From the NCBI GenBank assembly GCA_964644705.1, contig CAZXYF010000109.1, positions 1 to 10,680 of the forward strand: DNA of 10,680 nt, written 5' to 3'. This DNA is from CAZXYF01 sp964644705 (GTDB lineage: Bacteria; Planctomycetota; Brocadiia; SM23-32). Below, piece after piece: positions 6,683 through 10,680 of this stretch. The notes below the pieces were generated by a model. It did not search any database. It was given only the letters and a program-made list of their open reading frames with translations, and was not told the DNA's origin. Every line of letters starts with the position of its first letter. Position 1 is the first letter of the stretch. The translations under genes and the position numbers were made by a program.

Positions 6683-8065
6683 TTAATTATCCTCACCCAG
6701 CCTCCAGTGCAGCAAACGGGCCAGCAGGCGAGCACGTTCCTCCGAAACGGCCGGATCCCCATACCGATTGTTCAGCTCATCGGGATCCGCCTCCAGATCA
6801 TACATCTCCCCCTCGTCATCGTTGGAATAATAGACCAGCTTCCAATCGCCTTGCCGGATCATCAGACGCTGACCGTACTCGGAGAACACGGCATCATGCA
6901 CTTTTTCTCCATCCTGGATGAGGGAACGGACCGAACAAGCCTCAAAGTCCTGCTCTGATGGGATACCGCACAGATCCAGCAATGTCGGCCCCAGGTCGAT
7001 ACTCTCCACCAATCCCTCCTCCGGTTCCCGGTCGGGGATGCCCGGTCCCGCCACAATACAGGGCACCCGGGCGACGGATTCATAATGGTTCCCGAATTTA
7101 TAAATCATGCCGTGATCACCAAGAGGTTCCCCGTGATCACTGGTGAAGACAATGATGGTGTTGTCCAGTTCGCCCTCCTCTTCCAGTTTTTCGCAGATAC
7201 GTCCAACCTGCCGATCAATTGTAAGCACGTTGGCGAAGTAATGACGCCGCATGCGATCAATTTTTTCCCTGGTACCTTCGGACATCAGAGGAATGCACGC
7301 CGCGCACCAGCATCCTTCCATCAATTCCATGTATTCGCGCTGAGCTTCAGGCTTGTCCTCGAACTCACCCTCATATCCCACCGGCTGCGGTATGGGGGTG
7401 TCTCCATAAGCTTCCAGATCTGATTCAGTCACATCAAACGGATCGTGCGGACCGGGAAAGCCCACGTGCATCATCAACGGCCGATCGAAATCGTGCTGTT
7501 CGAGGTAGTTCACTGCTTTTGACCCGACGACGTTGTCGTAGAACAAATCCTCATCGAGGGGCCAGACCGCCACGCCCAACCTTTCAAACCAGTCGTCGTG
7601 TTCGTTCTGGTAATTCGCTCCCGGCCGACGCAGCCCCCGCTCACGCAGCATAACCTCGTAATCATCGGTTTCCGAGGGAGATGAACTTCCCGCCCCGAGA
7701 TTTTTGTTCTCTGCAACCCAACGGAACTCAAATCCACACGGATTGTGCAGAGGCGTGGAATGTATTTTCCCTATCGCCGCGGTGTGATAGCCGGCCCGCC
7801 GAAAGTCATGCACCCAGTTGGTTTCCTCATCGTCAATCCACATGCCGTTGTTCACCGCTCCATGCGAATGAGGGTATTTCCCGGAGAGTATTGACGCACG
7901 CGATGGAACGCACACCGTTGATTGCACGTATGTATTCGACAGAGACAGCCCGCGTTGGGCCAGCCGGTCCAGATTCGGAGTTCTTGCGTGTTCATGCCCC
8001 AGGTGTCCGATGGAGTCCGGCCGCTGCTGATCGGTCATGATAAATACAACATTCGGAGATGACAT
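6683..8065 (-). CDS. Sulfatase (formylglycine type), apparently cytoplasmic
   Basis: This 460-residue alkaline-phosphatase-superfamily enzyme would hydrolyse a sulfate ester. The active-site motif is CVPSR (52-56); Cys52 is the residue converted to formylglycine. Metal ligands are visible as TDQQR (11-15, Asp12) and TSDHGEPLGDHG (308-319, Asp310 and His311). Supporting residues include GKIH (99-102) and GPHDPF (205-210). The C-terminal subdomain has GDWKLVYY and MYDLEADPDELNN. The protein begins straight at the first beta strand (SPNVVFIMTDQQ), so there is no signal peptide. Start ATG 8065 has GGAGG 4 bases upstream. Neighbours are a DUF1080 protein and a URO-D-like protein on the same strand, a set fitting sulfated-glycan use. 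No maturase (anSME or FGE) gene is present here. Substrate class is unknown; arylsulfatase annotation would be only a default name. Confidence 0.95.
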   Translation of the reverse strand: MSSPNVVFIMTDQQRPDSIGHLGHEHARTPNLDRLAQRGLSLSNTYVQSTVCVPSRASILSGKYPHSHGAVNNGMWIDDEETNWVHDFRRAGYHTAAIGKIHSTPLHNPCGFEFRWVAENKNLGAGSSSPSETDDYEVMLRERGLRRPGANYQNEHDDWFERLGVAVWPLDEDLFYDNVVGSKAVNYLEQHDFDRPLMMHVGFPGPHDPFDVTESDLEAYGDTPIPQPVGYEGEFEDKPEAQREYMELMEGCWCAACIPLMSEGTREKIDRMRRHYFANVLTIDRQVGRICEKLEEEGELDNTIIVFTSDHGEPLGDHGMIYKFGNHYESVARVPCIVAGPGIPDREPEEGLVESIDLGPTLLDLCGIPSEQDFEACSVRSLIQDGEKVHDAVFSEYGQRLMIRQGDWKLVYYSNDDEGEMYDLEADPDELNNRYGDPAVSEERARLLARLLHWRLGEDN

Positions 8066-8159
8066 GTTTCCTCCCGGGAAATGGGCTAAACGGTCCTTCG
8101 TGAGTATCGTAGGGTTCCAGACAAGCTTCTATGGATCCTATTATCAGGCTATTCTGCTC

Positions 8160-8237
8160 GGAAGATACAGGGATACACTGATTCAAGGATACAGAGTTTC
8201 ACTCTGAATCTTCGCATCCTCCATCCTTGTATCTTTC
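8160..8237. repeat. Large two-level dyad in the sulfatase upstream spacer
   Basis: Bases 8160-8174 pair with 8223-8237 as a 15-bp stem with two G-T pairs. Inside, CAGAGT (8192-8197) pairs with ACTCTG (8201-8206) across a 3-base loop, and GATT (8180-8183) with AATC (8207-8210). AGGGATACA (8169-8177) and AAGGATACA (8185-8193) are near-identical direct repeats 16 bases apart. The dyad lies about 95 bases before the sulfatase start. The rest of the 335-base spacer (8066-8400) holds the sulfatase ribosome binding site and the DUF1080 terminator. I see no convincing promoter, tRNA or small gene in it. Confidence 0.6.
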
Positions 8238-8328
8238 ACAGGACATCCCGTAAAACACAGATTCTCAGAGTGCGTTAGCCCTCAGGTTATTAATGACAAT
8301 CCGCCTAATCCGAACATTTCACAGAGAC

Positions 8329-8369
8329 AAAAAAAACCGGCCCGGATATGGATAAACACATCGGGCCGG
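8329..8369 (-). terminator. Intrinsic terminator of the DUF1080 gene
   Basis: CCGGCCCG (8337-8344) pairs perfectly with CGGGCCGG (8362-8369), with a 17-base loop. On the minus strand the stem is followed by eight T residues (8336-8329). It lies 31 bases beyond the DUF1080 stop codon and is a textbook rho-independent terminator in the right orientation. Confidence 0.9.
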
Positions 8370-8400
8370 CATCGCACGTCATTTCTCCCGAAGGAGAAAC

Positions 8401-9153
8401 TTACTGCTGATCATACCCTTTCAAGGGACGATACCAGATGTTACGGAAACGCACAAGATCACCGTGGTCCTGTAACTTCAGCGGTTCTTCCTCGCCGTGG
8501 GGCTCATAATCCGAAACCCCCCTGTGCGTGGTCGGTCCATTCAGCTCCGTATCATGGTGCACCACAACGCCATTATGAAAGACCGTGACTCGCGCCGGGC
8601 TGACCAGGTCATCACCGTCGAAACGTGGCGCGATCCATACGATGTCGTATGTTTCCCACACGCCCGGTTTCCTGCAGGCATTCACCATGGGGGGATACTG
8701 GCCGTATATGCCCGCGGTCTGTCCATCCGGATACGTGCGATTGTCGTAGCAGTCCAGAACCTGAATTTCATATCGTTCCATCAGGAAAACGCCACTGTTT
8801 CCGCGTCCCTGACTGTCTCCATCCACCTCGGCGGGTGAGGCCCACTCCACGTGAAGCTGGCAATCGCCGAGCGTCTCTTTGGTGCGAATATCTCCCGTGC
8901 CCGGGACGACTCGCATGTAATCATCTTCCACCTCCCATTCGGCGGGGCCGCTGCCGTCTGCTTTTTCCCATCCGCTCAAATCTTCACCATCAAACAGAAT
9001 CACGGCATCCGAAGGAGCTCTACCTCCTTGTTCCTGGGTACTGGCCATCCCGGGATCAATCACCGGCGGCTGAGGTCGAGTCCCATCATGCACAATATAA
9101 TCCTGGCCGGGAATCTTCGGAGTATCGTCATAACCTAAACTATCGTCACCCAT
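8401..9153 (-). CDS. DUF1080 (3-keto-disaccharide hydrolase-type) protein
   Basis: The protein has 250 residues from the start chosen here. It carries an N-terminal GYDDTPKIPG...HDGTRPQPP segment (7-30) often seen before this domain. The DUF1080/PF06439 beta-sandwich follows, with VILFDGEDLSGWE (51-63), GDCQLHVEW (96-104), RGNSGVFLMERYEIQVLD (117-134), GIYGQYPP (148-155), WETYDIVWIAPRF (166-178) and LQDHGDLVRFRNIWYRPL (227-244). The fold is laminin-G/concanavalin-like; some family members hydrolyse 3-keto-glycosides, so a glycan-degrading role is likely but substrate is unknown. The open frame extends to an ATG at 9225, but ATG 9153 has AGGAGA 7 bases upstream, and a promoter at 9212-9241 would start the RNA after 9225. 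No signal peptide is seen, whereas many family members are exported. It forms a transcription unit of its own between the sulfatase and the URO-D-like gene. Confidence 0.9.
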   Translation of the reverse strand: MGDDSLGYDDTPKIPGQDYIVHDGTRPQPPVIDPGMASTQEQGGRAPSDAVILFDGEDLSGWEKADGSGPAEWEVEDDYMRVVPGTGDIRTKETLGDCQLHVEWASPAEVDGDSQGRGNSGVFLMERYEIQVLDCYDNRTYPDGQTAGIYGQYPPMVNACRKPGVWETYDIVWIAPRFDGDDLVSPARVTVFHNGVVVHHDTELNGPTTHRGVSDYEPHGEEEPLKLQDHGDLVRFRNIWYRPLKGYDQQ

Positions 9154-9160
9154 CGCAATG

Positions 9161-9166
9161 TCTCCT
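9161..9166 (-). promoter_or_regulatory. Ribosome binding site fixing the DUF1080 start
   Basis: AGGAGA on the minus strand, 7 bases before ATG 9153-9151. It marks that codon, not the ATG at 9225, as the start. Confidence 0.8.
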
Positions 9167-9211
9167 GAAATTAGAAAGGGGTCGCATACGAATCCATCCA
9201 CAAGGCCGGTG

Positions 9212-9241
9212 AATATAAGCGGCACCGCACACGGAAGTCAA
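9212..9241 (-). promoter_or_regulatory. Sigma-70-type promoter for the DUF1080 gene
   Basis: On the minus strand TTGACT (9241-9236) and TATATT (9217-9212) each match consensus at 5 of 6 bases and are 18 bases apart. The predicted transcript start near 9205 gives a leader of about 50 bases before ATG 9153. No operator-like dyad is obvious. Confidence 0.65.
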
Positions 9242-9289
9242 AGGAAGGCCCCGTGCGCATGTCGGAATTTGCCTCGCGGGGTAAGGTTT

Positions 9290-9404
9290 CGGTGAACAAC
9301 GTGCGTTTTATGATGTCCTACTTGCCGGGCTTGTCCCGGGAGGGGCGTACCTGTGCACTACAGCAGGCGTATCACGCCAGGCGATAGGGCCTTCTGGCAG
9401 GGCG
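9290..9404 (+). repeat. Dispersed repeat copy R3
   Basis: Bases 9291-9360 match the R2 left arm (1286-1355) at 59 of 70 positions, same orientation. Bases 9381-9404 are the exact reverse complement of 66-89 in R1. The similarity ends at 9404, four bases before the URO-D-like stop codon. A plus-strand frame after TAA 9282-9284 reads LLAGLVPGGAYLCTTAGVSR and then QAIGPSGRAF, parallel to the R1 reading. Bases 9366-9378 form a small GGCGT-ATC-ACGCC hairpin. R3 sits between the URO-D-like gene and the DUF1080 promoter. Confidence 0.78.
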
Positions 9405-9408
9405 TTTC

Positions 9409-10635
9409 TCAGTATTGTTCCACAACATCGCGTGTGATTTGCACCCATTTTTTGAGCCGCGCGGGCTCGTTCTGGACGGTCTGAATATCTTTGAGGCTGA
9501 TATCAACGTGGAGTCCTTTGCAGGCCTCCATAGCCTCCTCAGTCATTTCCCGCACGCGTTTCTCAGAAAATCCAGAACATACCATCCGTTCCGGACTCGG
9601 TCTCCACGATATGACATAGTCCTCGCCTATCTGTTCCGCACATTTTTGCACATCGGCCCACGGCGTGACCGCTATGCGGCGCAGGTTGGGGATCTGCCCT
9701 AACATATCAATTTTGTTCGTCAGGTCTTCGCAGCATCCATAGGCGACCAGCCCGAATTTTTTGAGAATGGGCAACTGATACTGCAGCATGAATTCATCGT
9801 GATTTTTTGGTCCCACCTGTGCAAATTCCTGAGCGGCCATAAAACACCACAGTTCGCTGCGGTCCACTCCGTACTCGTCCGGGGCAGGATCCTGCAATTC
9901 CTTCGCGTAGGGCATTGACTGATTTGTGTGGTTATTCAACCCCCAATCCCCAGCTTCCTCCGCCTGATTATGCGTGCGCAGAACTCCGTCGCGCATAAAC
10001 GACAGCATATCATGCAGCCATTCCGGCCGATCATGCATGTCAAGCATAAAATGCTCGATGCCCCTCAGATATCCCAGATCCGTTGCCAGGTCCCCGGACC
10101 AAACGCGGTAGGCCGGTCCCCGGTCCACACTGATATCGATCAGATCACCCACCGCATCCCCCAGGCGTTCATATTTCTCTTCCGTGGCTTCTTCGTCAAT
10201 TTCATGCCGCGGCATACGCAATTTATCGAGGTCCTCCTCTTTCTTGATGGGATAATCCACCTTCCAGGAACCTCCGTCTTCCTCCGCGACGTCCCGTTCG
10301 ACATCTACCCCCCATCCGGTGCATTTATGCACGGCGCCAACTGTCAGCCACGGCTCAAAAATATTATCGTCCCCCAGCGTCGATTTATACAGCCTTTTAC
10401 GCAACGCCCGTTCATGCTGCCGGAACAGTGGATCTTCACATTCGAGGTCCCGCAACTCCGGAATTTCCTTGTTGAAAGCCACTCCTCCGCGAACAATCAC
10501 CAGCGGACGGGTTTTTTCCAGACTGTTGTGCTTTCGCCACAGCTCACGGACTTTCTCCTGTTGAGGTCGATTGCAGACCTCAAGGTAACGTTTCACCAGA
10601 TCACGCAGAATTGTCACATCATTCGTATCACTCAT
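9409..10635 (-). CDS. Uroporphyrinogen decarboxylase (URO-D)-like protein, not HemE
   Basis: I assign this 408-residue soluble protein to the URO-D/cobamide-methyltransferase-like superfamily with moderate certainty. It resembles proteins repeated in Lentisphaerota and Kiritimatiellota genomes. Supporting stretches are SVDRGPAYRVWSGDL (169-183), the helix LRGIEHFMLDMHDRPEWLHDML (190-211), FGLVAYGCCEDLTNKI (294-309) and ISWRPSPERM (342-351). The N-terminal arginine-rich signature of HemE is missing, so a role in haem synthesis is unlikely. Cys301/Cys302 and Cys353 could be zinc ligands as in methylcobamide:CoM methyltransferases, though the usual histidine two residues before the first Cys is Tyr299. 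The ATG at 10635 lacks a clear Shine-Dalgarno; a -10-like TAGAAT (10662-10657) lies upstream and any -35 is outside the window. Its partner genes may lie beyond 10680. Substrate unknown. Confidence 0.75.
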   Translation of the reverse strand: MSDTNDVTILRDLVKRYLEVCNRPQQEKVRELWRKHNSLEKTRPLVIVRGGVAFNKEIPELRDLECEDPLFRQHERALRKRLYKSTLGDDNIFEPWLTVGAVHKCTGWGVDVERDVAEEDGGSWKVDYPIKKEEDLDKLRMPRHEIDEEATEEKYERLGDAVGDLIDISVDRGPAYRVWSGDLATDLGYLRGIEHFMLDMHDRPEWLHDMLSFMRDGVLRTHNQAEEAGDWGLNNHTNQSMPYAKELQDPAPDEYGVDRSELWCFMAAQEFAQVGPKNHDEFMLQYQLPILKKFGLVAYGCCEDLTNKIDMLGQIPNLRRIAVTPWADVQKCAEQIGEDYVISWRPSPERMVCSGFSEKRVREMTEEAMEACKGLHVDISLKDIQTVQNEPARLKKWVQITRDVVEQY

Positions 10636-10680
10636 ATTTTGCCATTCATTTTCAAAATTCTATAGGGCTATCATCTCGTG

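Noticed and set aside
8153..8240. tRNA or known riboswitch in the sulfatase upstream spacer
   Set aside because: The dyad has no cloverleaf arms or TTC-loop pattern, and I recognise no riboswitch core; it is kept only as an unexplained dyad.
1..9404. R1/R2/R3 as a CRISPR array or as composite transposon ends
   Set aside because: The copies are not regularly spaced, differ in orientation and enclose housekeeping genes; no cas, integrase or transposase gene and no clear target duplication is visible.
9409..10635. HemE (true uroporphyrinogen decarboxylase)
   Set aside because: The N-terminal arginine-containing HemE signature is absent, length and local motifs differ, and no haem genes are nearby.
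9928..10665. Open plus-strand frame of about 245 codons opposite the URO-D-like gene
   Set aside because: It is antisense to a gene with family-like sequence along its length; the composition looks like a reverse-complement shadow with no recognisable motif.

Overview
The window reads as a chromosomal stretch of a bacterium with roughly mid-50s GC. It holds seven protein genes, six on the minus strand and one on the plus strand. Three of them sit together at the right end: a formylglycine sulfatase, a DUF1080 (3-keto-disaccharide hydrolase-type) protein and a uroporphyrinogen-decarboxylase-like protein that is not HemE. That set is typical of the PVC superphylum (Kiritimatiellota, Lentisphaerota, Verrucomicrobiota, Planctomycetota). 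The assignment is inferred from gene content only; no marker gene settles it.

Left part (1-4734, minus strand): a copy of a dispersed repeat (R1) at the edge, a diacylglycerol/YegS-type lipid kinase (206-1150), a second repeat copy built as a long imperfect palindrome (R2, 1286-1450), then guaA (GMP synthase) and zwf (glucose-6-phosphate dehydrogenase). The last two are 77 bases apart and probably share a transcript. Centre: a short divergent promoter region, a formate/nitrite-type channel on the plus strand (4953-5744), and a TIGR02757/DUF2400 protein that converges on it with a gap of only 12 bases and starts at TTG.

Right part (6683-10635, minus strand): the sulfatase, a 335-base spacer with a large two-level dyad, the DUF1080 gene, repeat copy R3, and the URO-D-like gene. 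The DUF1080 gene is a well-delimited single transcription unit, with a near-consensus sigma-70 promoter, a good ribosome binding site and a strong intrinsic terminator. The sulfatase and the DUF1080 protein have no visible signal peptide, so both look cytoplasmic. That points to late, intracellular steps of sulfated-sugar use, but the substrate cannot be read from the sequence.

The least explained signal is the repeat family R1/R2/R3. R1 and R3 share an exact 24-base block in opposite orientation, 9.3 kb apart. R2 carries two inverted arms, one matching R1 and the other matching R3. All three copies keep a similar peptide reading (GLVxxxAY; AIGPSGRA in R1 and R3). I see no tRNA, rRNA, CRISPR array, integrase or transposase gene. 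No complete new system is evident; the repeat family is the item most worth following.
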